DNA of 64,000 bases from Mycobacterium rhizamassiliense. Lineage in GTDB: Bacteria > Actinomycetota > Actinomycetes > Mycobacteriales > Mycobacteriaceae. The notes under the pieces were generated by a model. That model searched no databases and was not told the DNA's origin. It saw only the letters and a list, made by a program, of their open reading frames with translations. Where the stretch lies: positions 5,165,685-5,229,684 of the forward strand of contig NZ_LT721901.1 in NCBI RefSeq assembly GCF_900157375.1, given 5' to 3'. Made by a program: the position numbers and the translations under genes. Of this stretch, positions 47,207 to 56,377 are shown piece by piece; position 1 is the stretch's first letter, and every line of letters begins with the position of its first letter.

Positions 47207-48556
47207 TCACTTCCGAATCTTCTTGAACCGTGCCGAGTACATCGCAGCCTCCATCAACACCACCTTGGCCGGCACCTTGTAATCAGTGAGCTTCGACCGG
47301 CACGCCGAACGCACTCGTGCACGCAGCGCCGGCAACGGCTCAGACTCGCTGAGCGCCACATGCGCCACCACGATCTGTCCGAGCAGGGTGTGCTTCTCTC
47401 CCTTCACCACCACGTCGACCACGTTGGGGAGTTGCAGGATGACGTCTTCGACCTCAGCCGGGTATAACTTTTGCCCCGCCACGTTGATCACGTCGGTAAC
47501 GCGCCCCAAGATCTTGAACCACTCGCCGTCGACCTCCACCCGGTCTTGGGTGTTGAACCAGCCCGCGTCGTCGAAGCCGGTGGGGGCGTTCAGATAGCCC
47601 AGCATGCGAAACTCCGAACGAATCCACAAAATACCGTCGCGCACCTGCGTCTCGAAGCCTTGCCCACCAATTCGTACCCACAGTGAACCGTCGGCGCGCG
47701 ATTGAGAGCGCAGCACACCTACCTCGGAGAGCCCATAGGTCTGCTGCAATTCCGCTTCGGGAAAACGCTCGCGGATGCGATCAAGCGTCGCCTGCGGCAT
47801 CGTCTCTGTGCCATACGTGATGCGCTTCAACGAACTCAAGTCGTAGCGCTTTGGCAAGTCGGTCGCAGCCAGCATGGTCAGAAACGAAGGCGTAGTTGGC
47901 AGCAGGTCGACCTTATATTTCTCGATGGCCGCACAAATGGTTGGCAAGAGGCGATCTTCGGTAGTCACCACCGTGCCCAGGCTGCTGGTGATGGCAAGGA
48001 TCGTGTTGATTCCGCCGAAGTGGTCCAACAAGAGAAATGGAACGGCCACCACCGGCGCCCGTTGCACTCTGAATCTGTCCATCACTCGCCAGAAGTCGTA
48101 CAACATCCCTTTTGGCTTACCGGTCGATCCAGAGGAAAACAGCACTAGCCCCGGGCTTTTCGTCTGACGGAATTCGGCTATCAAGGGGTTGGTGACCGAC
48201 ACCGAGTGTGTCTCCATCTCCCACGCGATCCCGTCGGGCGCGAAAGCGATCCGGCGGGTACAGCCCGAGATGCCCAGCACCTCACCCTCTTCGATCACCG
48301 AGCCGCGCGTCATGGGGACGACGATTGCGCGGAGCCGAACCAGGGCCAGCAGCATGCACACGACCTCCGGGGCATAATCCGCGAGCACGACCACGGTGTC
48401 GTGGTGACCTACACCGGCCTGCTGCAGCTGGAGCTCCAGCGAGGAGATGCGCTCCGCCATCTGGCAGTAGGTGAACGGCGTTCCATGGTGAATGAAGGCC
48501 GCATTCTCACCCGCGCTGAGGAAACGCTCGAGCAGCCAGTCCATCCCGACATCCAC
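47207..48556 (-). CDS. Acyl-(ACP) ligase, AMP-binding family
   Basis: 449 residues, short for the family. P-loop FSSGSTGKPKGML (near 140), LPTTPSFL, A5-type QTYGLSEVG (near 265), then NTQDRVEVDGEWFKILGRVTDVINVAGQKLYPAEVE with the hinge, and a C-terminal lid ending KKIRK. It should activate a small carboxylic acid as acyl-AMP and load it on CoA or an ACP; the next gene upstream in the operon is an ACP, the likely partner. It is the last gene of the minus-strand run. GTG start chosen; ATG 48544 is an alternative. Substrate unknown; a hydroxy acid for the amino-sugar side chain is an inference. Confidence 0.85.
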   Translation of the reverse strand: MDVGMDWLLERFLSAGENAAFIHHGTPFTYCQMAERISSLELQLQQAGVGHHDTVVVLADYAPEVVCMLLALVRLRAIVVPMTRGSVIEEGEVLGISGCTRRIAFAPDGIAWEMETHSVSVTNPLIAEFRQTKSPGLVLFSSGSTGKPKGMLYDFWRVMDRFRVQRAPVVAVPFLLLDHFGGINTILAITSSLGTVVTTEDRLLPTICAAIEKYKVDLLPTTPSFLTMLAATDLPKRYDLSSLKRITYGTETMPQATLDRIRERFPEAELQQTYGLSEVGVLRSQSRADGSLWVRIGGQGFETQVRDGILWIRSEFRMLGYLNAPTGFDDAGWFNTQDRVEVDGEWFKILGRVTDVINVAGQKLYPAEVEDVILQLPNVVDVVVKGEKHTLLGQIVVAHVALSESEPLPALRARVRSACRSKLTDYKVPAKVVLMEAAMYSARFKKIRK

Positions 48557-48585
48557 GACGGAGCTCTCTAGTTCGGCACTGGCGC

Positions 48586-48819
48586 TCAGGCCACTTGCTC
48601 TTGCAGCACCAGTGACAAGAGCTTGAACGAGGTCGCGTTGGCAGCGTCTTCGTCGGGGAAAGAGACCCCGAACTCTTCCTCAAGCGCCAGCACCAAGCTC
48701 ATCTGTCGCAGCGAGTTCCAACTCTCGATGCTGTCCATGCTGTCGTCGTCGCTGATCGTCGCCGGATCCACCTCCAAGACGGCAGCCATCACCTCTTTGA
48801 TCTTCGTCGGATCAACCAT
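48586..48819 (-). CDS. Acyl carrier protein
   Basis: 77 residues, acidic, with the phosphopantetheine Ser in WNSLRQMSLVLALEEEFG, a typical ACP helix 2. It lies 29 bases before the ligase and overlaps the FkbH-like stop by 8 bases. Discrete ACPs next to FkbH proteins carry the glyceryl or related three-carbon unit made by FkbH, so this is the probable carrier of the starter unit. Confidence 0.9.
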   Translation of the reverse strand: MVDPTKIKEVMAAVLEVDPATISDDDSMDSIESWNSLRQMSLVLALEEEFGVSFPDEDAANATSFKLLSLVLQEQVA

Positions 48820-50587
48820 TAATCAATTCCACCCAATCGCTGTCCGCCAGTCGAACATCGTTTACCTGGACTTCGTAACGGCGGCCGCCGTCATTAGTTT
48901 CCTCCGCCCTCGACAAGCCGAGCCGGTCGAAGAAATCTGCCACTTGACCGTTCTTAGCGGAGGGCAGGTAAGTCGCGGTCAAGCAGCGCTTGCCATGCTT
49001 TCGCGAATCATCAAACACGGTAGGCCATACGGCAAACTCAACGCCCCGCCCAATCACACGGCAGCTCATCAAGAAGGCATCGACCGTGGCTTGCTGGGCA
49101 GCGAAGTCCACAATGATCACGCCCGTGATGCCACATTCGCCGAACCGGTCGCTGACTTCGAACGAGTAGACGGTGCTCGCCGCGTCGTCCATCAGCGCCC
49201 CTATTTCACCCGGCGTGTAGCGGCGCGTGGTCACATTGAACTGGTTGGACTTCTGCGTCAGCTCGGCAATACGTGCGATCTGCTGGCGCGCGTCGCGGTA
49301 GATATGCACCTTCAGGTCTAGCGAGCGCAGGTAATCCTCTTGAGTTGCAAAAGCCTGCCGCGCGACCGCGGCCAGTGTGAGCTGTTTGTACTGCTGGGTT
49401 CTGCTCTTGCTCTCGGTGCTCAACCCGCCGGCCACGCACAGCGCGGCCACGTCCCGCAGCATCGCCGGGTATTCGCTGAGCTTCTTGGGCACCTGAAACA
49501 CATTGACCTGCGGCAATCGTGTGCGCACGGCCTCCAACTCGAAATCGGAGTCGTCGATGAAAATGAAGCTCTCCAGCCCGAGGTTCAGCTCGGTGGCCAG
49601 GGCTTGCAAGTTAACGACCTTCGGCTCCCAGTTCACCTTCTTGGCGGCAAAGTGCTCGTCTTTCAGCACGGCGTTGGGGTGCGTAGCGAACACCTCATCG
49701 GCATCGGCAAGATTGTTCTTGGTGCACAAGCAGAGCAAGATGCCTTGGGACTCGAGCTGGCGAAGCTGTTGCTGCACAGCCCAATAGACGTTGCCCGGGT
49801 AGTTGTACGGATCGAGCGCGATGCCATTCAGACCGTCCTCGCCGACGATTCCGCCCCATAGGGTGTTGTCGCAATCCAACGCCACGACTTTGTAGAAGTA
49901 CGACGCGAAGCCACGTGTGGCCAGCGCAAAGCGGCGAGCGAACTCGTCGAAGAAAACGGGTGTATACGGGGCCTTGCCCGCGTAATAAAAGCGCGCATCT
50001 AATGCGGACTTCTCGCCCACATGAGTCACGATCGCAGCCGTGTCGAGGAACTGCGCGTTCGCATGCTCGGCGGCCAGCTCCTTCATCGCGCCGTTGAAGT
50101 CGAACAGCAGCTCCCCCGCGGCGCCATAGGGTGTCGAGTTCCACAGGTGGGCGCCCACGAGCGTCAAACGGCCCACCGATGCTGCTTGACCTACCGCAAG
50201 CTTGAGCTTCGACAGCCAAGTCAGCATCCTTGCCTGCTGGTCTTCGGCGACGAGCGCATCGAGTTGAGATTCCCACGCCGCGTAGAGGTTGTCGAAGAAA
50301 GGCATTAGCAATACGTGGTCGACGCCCTGGGCCACGAACTCCGTCACGTCATTCAACATGTCGTCGTACGAGCCGTTGATGACCTCCAGCCGCACATCGG
50401 CGAGATACGCATAGCGGCGGAGGTAGTTAGCCAACAGGTCTACTGAGATGTTGGCGGCGATTCCGAGCTTCAGCGTGCGACCCGTGTGCTCAGCCTTGTC
50501 GAGTGTGGACAACGCCTTGAGGACGTCGGTCATGGCCGCGTTGGGGTTGCGCAGAATCGCTAAGGCGTCGGAGCGCGCATCACTCAC
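48812..50587 (-). CDS. FkbH-like HAD-family protein (glyceryl/lactyl-ACP former)
   Basis: 591 residues. The HAD phosphatase core motif is VVALDCDNTLWGGIVGEDG (near 225), with a later FIFIDDSDFELEAVR, and the C-terminal part (about 460-580) resembles the GNAT-like domain found in this family. The N-terminal 200 residues match the SGNH-like region seen in long FkbH proteins. Known members take a phosphoglycerate, dephosphorylate it and load the three-carbon unit on an ACP. Here the ACP follows directly and the preceding gene overlaps by four bases (ATGA). It probably makes the starter of the acyl group attached to the amino sugar. Confidence 0.87.
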   Translation of the reverse strand: MSDARSDALAILRNPNAAMTDVLKALSTLDKAEHTGRTLKLGIAANISVDLLANYLRRYAYLADVRLEVINGSYDDMLNDVTEFVAQGVDHVLLMPFFDNLYAAWESQLDALVAEDQQARMLTWLSKLKLAVGQAASVGRLTLVGAHLWNSTPYGAAGELLFDFNGAMKELAAEHANAQFLDTAAIVTHVGEKSALDARFYYAGKAPYTPVFFDEFARRFALATRGFASYFYKVVALDCDNTLWGGIVGEDGLNGIALDPYNYPGNVYWAVQQQLRQLESQGILLCLCTKNNLADADEVFATHPNAVLKDEHFAAKKVNWEPKVVNLQALATELNLGLESFIFIDDSDFELEAVRTRLPQVNVFQVPKKLSEYPAMLRDVAALCVAGGLSTESKSRTQQYKQLTLAAVARQAFATQEDYLRSLDLKVHIYRDARQQIARIAELTQKSNQFNVTTRRYTPGEIGALMDDAASTVYSFEVSDRFGECGITGVIIVDFAAQQATVDAFLMSCRVIGRGVEFAVWPTVFDDSRKHGKRCLTATYLPSAKNGQVADFFDRLGLSRAEETNDGGRRYEVQVNDVRLADSDWVELING

Positions 50588-51786
50588 GACATCGTTCCCC
50601 CGCCATTCACCTTCAGGCTTTGGCCGGTGATGTAGGCAGCCTGATCAGACAGCAAAAACGCAACCGTTCCCGCCACGTCGGCCGGCGTGCCCAATCGACG
50701 CAGCGGCTTTAGGCGCGCGGTCACCAATTGCTGTTTTTCACTCACGCCGCTGATGAACCGAGTATCCGTCATGCCCGGTGACACGCAGTTGACGGTGACC
50801 CCGTGCGGGCCAAGCTCGGCGGCCAGGTAGCGCGACATCGTCGCGAGCGCGCCCTTGGCGGTAGCGTAGGCCGTCCAGCCGCTCACCGGTGTCCCGTCGA
50901 CGGATTCCGACGTTATGCAAACGATGCGCCCTCCCCGATTGGCAGCCATCGCCGGGGCGACCGCCTGAATCGCTAGAAAGGCGCTTTTGACTTGCACATC
51001 GAGGTGCTGCTGCATATCGGCCCAGCTCATCTGCGCAAGCGGTTTGGCCACGATGCGCGGCGAAGCCGCGTTGATGAGTGCACTCACACCGCCGAAGTGC
51101 CCTTGCGCGGCATCGTTCAAGCGCGCACACCCCTCCGCGGTGGAAACGTCGGCCTGCACCGCCACGGCGCGTGTCATCGCCGGCTCGATCGCGTTCAGCT
51201 GACGCACCAACGCATCTGCGCGGTCGCGGCTATTGAGGTAGTTAACGACGACCGAGTAGCCGTCGGTGGCGAGATGTTCGCAAATCGCGCTGCCAATGCC
51301 CCCGCCCCCGCCGGTCACGATCGCGGCCTTGAGGGCGGACTTCGGCGCAACGGCGCTGGCCTTGGGCGCTTCAAGCAACTTGACCTTGCCCTGGCCCACT
51401 AGCACCGCTTGGCCATGCTGGTTGGTGATCCGCATCTCCAGCTCTAGCAGCCGGTCGCGTACATGTTTGCGCACCACTGTGCAGCTCACCGTGAGCGTGT
51501 CACCTAGCCGCACCGGCAGGCTGAAATCGAACGACTGCGACACCCACAGTGCCCCCGGCCCCGGAAGTTTGGTGCCAATGACAGTCGATACGAACGACGC
51601 ACCCAGCATGCCGTGCACGACAATCTCTTTAAAGGGCGTGTGATTCGCGTACTCGGCGTCCACATGCAGCGGGTTATCGTCGCCCGTCAACTCGACAAAT
51701 CTGCGGATGTCGGCATCGGTGATGGTTTTGACGAGAGAGGCAGTTTCGCCTTCTTTGACATCATCAAAATTAGTGAACACGGTCAT
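50584..51786 (-). CDS. MaoC-like hydratase / FabG-like ketoreductase fusion
   Basis: 400 residues in two parts. Residues 1-140 are a MaoC hot-dog domain with the (R)-hydratase motif DDNPLHVDAEYANHTPF and VHGML. Residues about 150-400 are an SDR with TGGGGGIGSA (cofactor loop), NAAS, catalytic Ser in SESVDG, and YATAK. The two would hydrate or dehydrate and reduce a beta-keto or enoyl thioester. It sits between the KAS III and FkbH genes, consistent with work on an ACP-bound short chain. Fusions of these two functions in one short protein are unusual among single-function bacterial enzymes. Confidence 0.88.
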   Translation of the reverse strand: MTVFTNFDDVKEGETASLVKTITDADIRRFVELTGDDNPLHVDAEYANHTPFKEIVVHGMLGASFVSTVIGTKLPGPGALWVSQSFDFSLPVRLGDTLTVSCTVVRKHVRDRLLELEMRITNQHGQAVLVGQGKVKLLEAPKASAVAPKSALKAAIVTGGGGGIGSAICEHLATDGYSVVVNYLNSRDRADALVRQLNAIEPAMTRAVAVQADVSTAEGCARLNDAAQGHFGGVSALINAASPRIVAKPLAQMSWADMQQHLDVQVKSAFLAIQAVAPAMAANRGGRIVCITSESVDGTPVSGWTAYATAKGALATMSRYLAAELGPHGVTVNCVSPGMTDTRFISGVSEKQQLVTARLKPLRRLGTPADVAGTVAFLLSDQAAYITGQSLKVNGGGTMS

Positions 51787-51870
51787 AGCAGTCCTCGGTC
51801 GATGATCACATCGCCCGAGCCGCGGAGCGGACGCGGGCCAGCTTGGGAACGGCCCAGCAATTGGCCGACT

Positions 51871-52911
51871 TCACTGCGGTATCTCCAAAGTCCAATCCCA
51901 GACACTCGCCGCGAAATTGAACCCTGCGCCCACGCCCGCCAACACCACCCGCTGGCCGGGTCTCATCCTGCCCTTGTGTACTGCTTCGCTCAAGGCGATG
52001 GCGAGCGACGCCGAGCCCGTGTTGCCCACCTCGGCGACGTTGGCGTAGGTCTTATCCAAGCCGAAGCCCATCTTTTTCACGAGGTATTCGATCAATCGCA
52101 AGTTGGCTTGGTGAAAGACTACAAAATCGATGTCGCTGACCTCGTAATTTGACTTAGCGATCGCCTTGCGAATGGTGGGCGGAAGGTGGGTGATCGCCTG
52201 CTTCCAGGTGGCGATGCCGTTCATCTCCATCAAGTCCACCGCACGATCAAAGGGCCGGCCATTGTTGGGGAACATCGAGCCCCCGCCACGCTGGCGCACC
52301 GCGTCGAAGTTAGAGCTGTCGGTATGAAAGGCGGAGTGGCGAATCCCGCCCTGTGCCACCCGGCCTAGCACGGCAGCGCCGGCGCCGTCGCTGAGATAGA
52401 TGGCGGTATTGACATCGCTGCCGTCGATATACCGGCTCAGCATCTCGACGCCGATGACAAGTGAGCAGCGGACGGTGTCGTCGACCCTCATGCGGTCGGA
52501 CGCCGCGGTCAACCCGGTGACGAAGCCCGAGCAGTTGGCTTGCACGTCGTAGATCTGTGCGTGAGTGGCCCCGAGCTGCTGCTGCACCTTGGCTGAGACC
52601 GGCGGGTAGATGTAGTCCCCGGAGAAGGTGCAGCAGATAATCACGTCGAGCTGCTCGGCGGTGATTTGGGCCATGTCCATCGCCTGTTGTGCCGCGGCCA
52701 GGGAATAGCCCCAAGCTGTGTCGTCTGGGGCCGCAATACGGCGCTGGCGGATGCCAGTTTTTTCCTCGATCCAGGCGGGTGTCACGGCTGGTGTCGGGTC
52801 CAACGTCTGGCACAGCTCGTCGTTGTCGACCACCCGCGCAGGCAGGTGGTGGCCCACCCCGATGATGGAAATGGCGGGCAGTGGCACGGTAGGAATCGGA
52901 GCGGCGTTCAT
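51871..52911 (-). CDS. 3-oxoacyl-ACP synthase III (KAS III) family
   Basis: 346 residues from ATG 52911; an upstream frame to 52998 would run into the MBL gene and adds nothing family-like. Catalytic triad: Cys in QANCSGFVTGL (near 118), His in VFHQANLRL (near 256) and Asn in GNTGSASLAIAL (near 287). KAS III condenses an acyl starter with a malonyl-type ACP unit; some relatives instead transfer acyl groups to sugars. In this operon it is the only condensing enzyme, with two ACPs, a reductase/hydratase and FkbH nearby, so one round of chain extension is the simplest reading. Confidence 0.9.
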   Translation of the reverse strand: MNAAPIPTVPLPAISIIGVGHHLPARVVDNDELCQTLDPTPAVTPAWIEEKTGIRQRRIAAPDDTAWGYSLAAAQQAMDMAQITAEQLDVIICCTFSGDYIYPPVSAKVQQQLGATHAQIYDVQANCSGFVTGLTAASDRMRVDDTVRCSLVIGVEMLSRYIDGSDVNTAIYLSDGAGAAVLGRVAQGGIRHSAFHTDSSNFDAVRQRGGGSMFPNNGRPFDRAVDLMEMNGIATWKQAITHLPPTIRKAIAKSNYEVSDIDFVVFHQANLRLIEYLVKKMGFGLDKTYANVAEVGNTGSASLAIALSEAVHKGRMRPGQRVVLAGVGAGFNFAASVWDWTLEIPQ

Positions 52912-52972
52912 GGTGTAAAGACTTGCAACCCTCTCGGTGACAGGAGTGCGATACGGCGATATAAAATGCGGA

Positions 52973-53662
52973 TCAATCGGGCTCCGCCAGGAACTCACGC
53001 AGCTTGTGATTGTTTTCGCGAATGCCTTTCAACGTCGCGCTGCCCCCGTGCCCGGGTAGAACGAACACGTCGCCGCCGACTCGGGTAAACAGGCGGCGCA
53101 GCGAGCGGCGCAGCGTTGGCGAGTCTTCACCAGGCAATTGCGACAGGCCAACTCGATTGGCATAGAGCGAGTCTCCGGAGAACAAGAAACCTTCGACCTC
53201 GATGACCGCGCTGCCCGGCGTGTGGCCGGGCGCGGAGTGGAACACGAAAGACCGCCCAGCGCAGGCTAAATGTGGGTCCTCACCCTCCAGCAGCTCGAAT
53301 TCCGGTAATTTGATCCGCTTTTCGATCTTGAAGGCGGCCATCAAGAAGTTGGACATCTTGGCGGCTTTTACATCGGCTGCGCACAGATAGACAGGGATGT
53401 GGTGCCGCGACTGCAGCTCAGCCGCCCCGCCCACATGATCGAAATGACCGTGCGTGCAGAGCACCGCCTCAGGGATCCAGCCAGCCTCGTCCAGCTCCTG
53501 CTGCAAGGAGCCTGGATCCAGGCCCGGGTCGACAACTACGCAACGGCCCGGGGCGCCCGAAGCCAACAGGTATGTGTTGGAAGAAAAGCTCTGATTCGCA
53601 ACAACGCGCAAAGTGTCGGCACCGGTGGTCATTTCCATCTCAGGCCGCCTCGATGCTGCCAT
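52973..53662 (-). CDS. Metallo-beta-lactamase-fold hydrolase, glyoxalase II-like
   Basis: 229 residues. The metal-binding motif is CTHGHFDHVGG (HxHxDH), followed by HSAPGHTPGS and FSGDSL, and the last metal His in LPGHGG. Most of its relatives hydrolyse thioesters such as S-lactoylglutathione. Inside an acyl-ACP pathway it may act as an editing or releasing thioesterase. Starts at ATG 53638 or 53632 are also possible; 53638 has a GAGG 10 bases upstream. Its exact substrate is not evident. Confidence 0.85.
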   Translation of the reverse strand: MAASRRPEMEMTTGADTLRVVANQSFSSNTYLLASGAPGRCVVVDPGLDPGSLQQELDEAGWIPEAVLCTHGHFDHVGGAAELQSRHHIPVYLCAADVKAAKMSNFLMAAFKIEKRIKLPEFELLEGEDPHLACAGRSFVFHSAPGHTPGSAVIEVEGFLFSGDSLYANRVGLSQLPGEDSPTLRRSLRRLFTRVGGDVFVLPGHGGSATLKGIRENNHKLREFLAEPD

Positions 53663-53706
53663 TCGACAGGTCCAGCGGGCACCGTATCGACCGCAACATC
53701 ACCATG

Positions 53707-54423
53707 TCAGTGCACCCCGCCCAGGTACACCGTCTGTGCGGTGATGCATTCGCTGCCGGGCCCGCAGAAGAAGTCGAGTACGTGTGCCACGTCCTCACGG
53801 GTGGCCATGCGAGCAAGCGGCAGGCTGGCTATCACGGCATCGACCTTATCGCGCGGCAGTTGGCCCAACATATCGGTTGCGAATGCCGTGACGCCCATTG
53901 TGTTGCAGGTGATGTTGGTTGCGGCCAGTTCCTTTGCCATGACGTTGGCCAGAGTGGTGACGGCAGCTTTCGTCGCCGCGTAGACCGAGTCGCCCATGGG
54001 TTCCAGGCTGACGGCCATCGAGCTGACGCCGACGATGCGGCCCCATTTGCCCTTGCGCATGAGCTTGGCGGCCTCCCGCGAGACGAGGAAGGTCCCCACC
54101 AAGTTGGTGTCCACCATGGCTTTCGCTGAAGCGGCCGGCAAAATCATCGCGTACTGCGAGGTCAGTACTGCCGCGTTGTTGATGCAGATGTCCAGCTTGC
54201 CGAAGCGTTTCCGAATGGCTTCGAAGCCAGCGCCGACCGAAGCTGGATCACCCACGTCGACCGCCATGTCGAAGCGGCGATCCGACGTAGACGCCTCGTT
54301 GGCGTGGCGACTAAAGCCCACCACCCGTGCACCCCGTTGCTCGAAGTGGTCGGCAATTACCGCGCCAAGGCCTCGGCGTGCCCCGGTGACGAGCACCACC
54401 TTGTCGTCGTAGAGCGTTGACAT
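53707..54423 (-). CDS. FabG-like short-chain dehydrogenase/reductase
   Basis: 238 residues. Cofactor loop TGARRGLGAVIA, NNAAVL, catalytic Ser in VGVSSMAVSL, and YAATK. Acid residues after beta-2 are not obvious; SRHANE suggests NADPH use. It may reduce a keto group on the ACP-bound side chain or on a sugar nucleotide. It follows the ACP by 9 bases, pointing to the former. The upstream part of the operon contributes the acyltransferase and methyltransferase. Confidence 0.9.
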   Translation of the reverse strand: MSTLYDDKVVLVTGARRGLGAVIADHFEQRGARVVGFSRHANEASTSDRRFDMAVDVGDPASVGAGFEAIRKRFGKLDICINNAAVLTSQYAMILPAASAKAMVDTNLVGTFLVSREAAKLMRKGKWGRIVGVSSMAVSLEPMGDSVYAATKAAVTTLANVMAKELAATNITCNTMGVTAFATDMLGQLPRDKVDAVIASLPLARMATREDVAHVLDFFCGPGSECITAQTVYLGGVH

Positions 54424-54432
54424 GGCCGTCGC

Positions 54433-54729
54433 TCAGTCCCCCAGCAGCTCGAGGATGTAGGCGGTCAGCGTCGAAACGTTGACAAAAGGAACCGGATCCC
54501 GCTCCATTGCCTTGTCATCGGTCAGGGCGACGGATTGGCCGAACGCATCAGCGGACAGGGTCTCGATGTCCACCATCACCGACACCAGCTCAAGCGAGTT
54601 CAGCAATGCGTCGGGGCCAAAGAGGGCCGTGTCGGGGCCGATGTCGATCTGCTCGTCGGAGCCGCGCTCGTTGTTCAGCGTTTCGAGGGCCTCAAAGATG
54701 ATGCGTTCGACTGCGTCTTTGTTGCTCAT
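54433..54729 (-). CDS. Acyl carrier protein-like protein (98 aa)
   Basis: Acidic 98-residue protein with a predicted phosphopantetheine Ser in LLNSLELVSVMVDIE; the usual DSL is NSL here. The length and helical layout are those of a carrier protein. It lies between the SDR and the GNAT gene. A second carrier separate from the one beside FkbH may hold the extension unit or present the finished acyl group to the acyltransferase. The lack of the Asp before Ser is a small oddity, also seen in some active ACPs. Confidence 0.75.
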   Translation of the reverse strand: MSNKDAVERIIFEALETLNNERGSDEQIDIGPDTALFGPDALLNSLELVSVMVDIETLSADAFGQSVALTDDKAMERDPVPFVNVSTLTAYILELLGD

Positions 54730-54775
54730 GTTTGGACTCCGTTAAATCTCTTGCAGCAACCATCACTTGCGCAAC

Positions 54776-55354
54776 TCATTGCGCCTTCCTCGCAGCCTTG
54801 ATAAAGACCTCCATCTTGGGCTCCGTTCTGGCCCGGTACTCCTCCGCCAGCATGCCGAAAACTACCGCGTCTTGAAACTTGCCGTTGATGAAATAGTGGT
54901 TTCGCAACCGTCCCTCTTCGGTCAGGCCCATGAACTTCTGCCACTTGATCATGAGCGAGTTGTCCGACGCGACCGCGCCATGCACTCGTTGCAGCCCCAG
55001 CTTGCCGAAAGCGAACTCGTAGATGAGCTTCATGGCCTCGACCGCAGCAGGCACGCCTCGTACGGCCTCTTCATCCCCGATCAAAAAGCGCCCGGGCTCA
55101 GCACGACGATGGATGGTATCGACGGCGGTCAACGAGACCATACCCACCGGGCGGCCATCTTTTAGCTCAATCACGAAGTTGTATTCCGAGTCGGGCCGCG
55201 TGGCGATCCATTTGGCTTGTTGCTGCACGCTCCGGGGAGCGGCATTCAGGTTGGCCGCGCGTGCGCTTTGGCGCCACCCAAGGGTGACTGCCGCATCGTC
55301 CACGGCTAGCGGCCGCAGGGTGACGAACTCGCCCCTGAGGGTGATATCGGCCAT
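54776..55354 (-). CDS. GNAT-family N-acyltransferase
   Basis: 192 residues from ATG 55354, five bases after the methyltransferase stop; the longer open frame upstream is only the reverse reading of that gene. RimJ/PseH-like GNAT fold: FVTLRPLAVDDAAVTLGWRQ at the N terminus, GMVSLTAVD in the middle, and the acyl-CoA pocket region near KLIYEFAFGKLGLQRVHG. In other bacteria PseH-like relatives acylate amino groups of nucleotide-linked deoxyaminohexoses. Here it is the best candidate for putting the acyl chain on the 3-amino group made by FdtB. Confidence 0.85.
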   Translation of the reverse strand: MADITLRGEFVTLRPLAVDDAAVTLGWRQSARAANLNAAPRSVQQQAKWIATRPDSEYNFVIELKDGRPVGMVSLTAVDTIHRRAEPGRFLIGDEEAVRGVPAAVEAMKLIYEFAFGKLGLQRVHGAVASDNSLMIKWQKFMGLTEEGRLRNHYFINGKFQDAVVFGMLAEEYRARTEPKMEVFIKAARKAQ

Positions 55355-55359
55355 GCTGC

Positions 55360-56265
55360 TCAACGCACCGGAGTGCAGACCATCGCCATCGCGCCGGGCA
55401 CGGGCACGCCGCGCTTCGGGGCTGGGTAGGCATTGGCGAAGTAGTAATGCTCGACATGCAGACTCGCTTCTTCGGCCTGCACCAGCACCTCCTCGGCGTT
55501 TCGGTAGAGGTAGATGTGGTCGGCGTTGGCCGCGTTCAACGCCGCGGTGATGAATAGCTTGCCGTCGGGAGTGGTCATATTCTTCAGCGCCCGCAGCAGC
55601 GCTACCGGATCCTCGAGGTGCTCGAGCACCTCCACGCAGATTACGTGGCTCACCTGGTCTTCCGGCGGGTGCTCGATTACGTCGCGTAGGTCGGTGTCGT
55701 AGCGGTCCAACAGCCCGAACGCCTCGAGGTGGGCGCGGGTGAAGCGCACCGAGACCGGACTCAGATCGTAGCCAAAGCCCTCCGCAGCCGGCACGGTCTG
55801 CAAGGCAATGCGCGAGTACACGCCGGTGCCGATGCCGACCTCGGCAAAGCGCGGATCGCTCTGCTGAGCCAGCGAAGACAAAAAGAACCGCTCGAAGTAC
55901 TGCAACTGCAGATAGTGGTGCGACCAGAGGTAGTGCGATAGCAGTAGTCCGGGTAGGTACTGCGTGTGCATGTACTCCTCGTTCAAATACACCTCTTGCG
56001 CAGCCTCGGCGAACGTCTTGGCGGGGTAGGCGCGTTCGATCTCGAAGCGACGTTGACGACGCATCGAGTCCACCGCGAACGCCGCGTAGCCCTTGACCGC
56101 GTCCGCCAGTGCCACCGGGTCGCCGTAAACGTGAGCTAACAGTTCCTCGAAGGCGGTGTCCCACTCGGGGCCGAACTCGGCACTGGCACGCTCAATGTTG
56201 TTCTGAGCGAAACGCGCCTGGTCCCTGATGACAGCCTGGGCGGCCCGAGTGTGCTCACGGATCAT
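55360..56265 (-). CDS. Class I SAM-dependent methyltransferase
   Basis: 301 residues. The SAM loop is FAEVGIGTGVYSRIAL (near 145), with acidic YDLSP at the end of beta-2 and VICVEVLEHLEDP as motif post-I. The first 120 residues are helical and match no domain I know; they may bind the substrate. Neighbours are the GNAT acyltransferase and the aminotransferase. It may O-methylate the acyl chain or the amino sugar. Confidence 0.85.
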   Translation of the reverse strand: MIREHTRAAQAVIRDQARFAQNNIERASAEFGPEWDTAFEELLAHVYGDPVALADAVKGYAAFAVDSMRRQRRFEIERAYPAKTFAEAAQEVYLNEEYMHTQYLPGLLLSHYLWSHHYLQLQYFERFFLSSLAQQSDPRFAEVGIGTGVYSRIALQTVPAAEGFGYDLSPVSVRFTRAHLEAFGLLDRYDTDLRDVIEHPPEDQVSHVICVEVLEHLEDPVALLRALKNMTTPDGKLFITAALNAANADHIYLYRNAEEVLVQAEEASLHVEHYYFANAYPAPKRGVPVPGAMAMVCTPVR

Positions 56266-56377
56266 CGATCGAATCCCGTCCTCGTCGACTCCAGCCGGGC
56301 CTCCATCATGTCAAAGGGTCGATGCGCCTCACATGGTCGGCCGCTGCGAACGGTCCAGATCCCGCGCGACTGTCCCT

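Noticed and set aside
55355..56164. N-terminal extension of the GNAT gene
   Set aside because: This part lies wholly in another frame of the methyltransferase gene and has no GNAT similarity; the ATG at 55354 is well placed.
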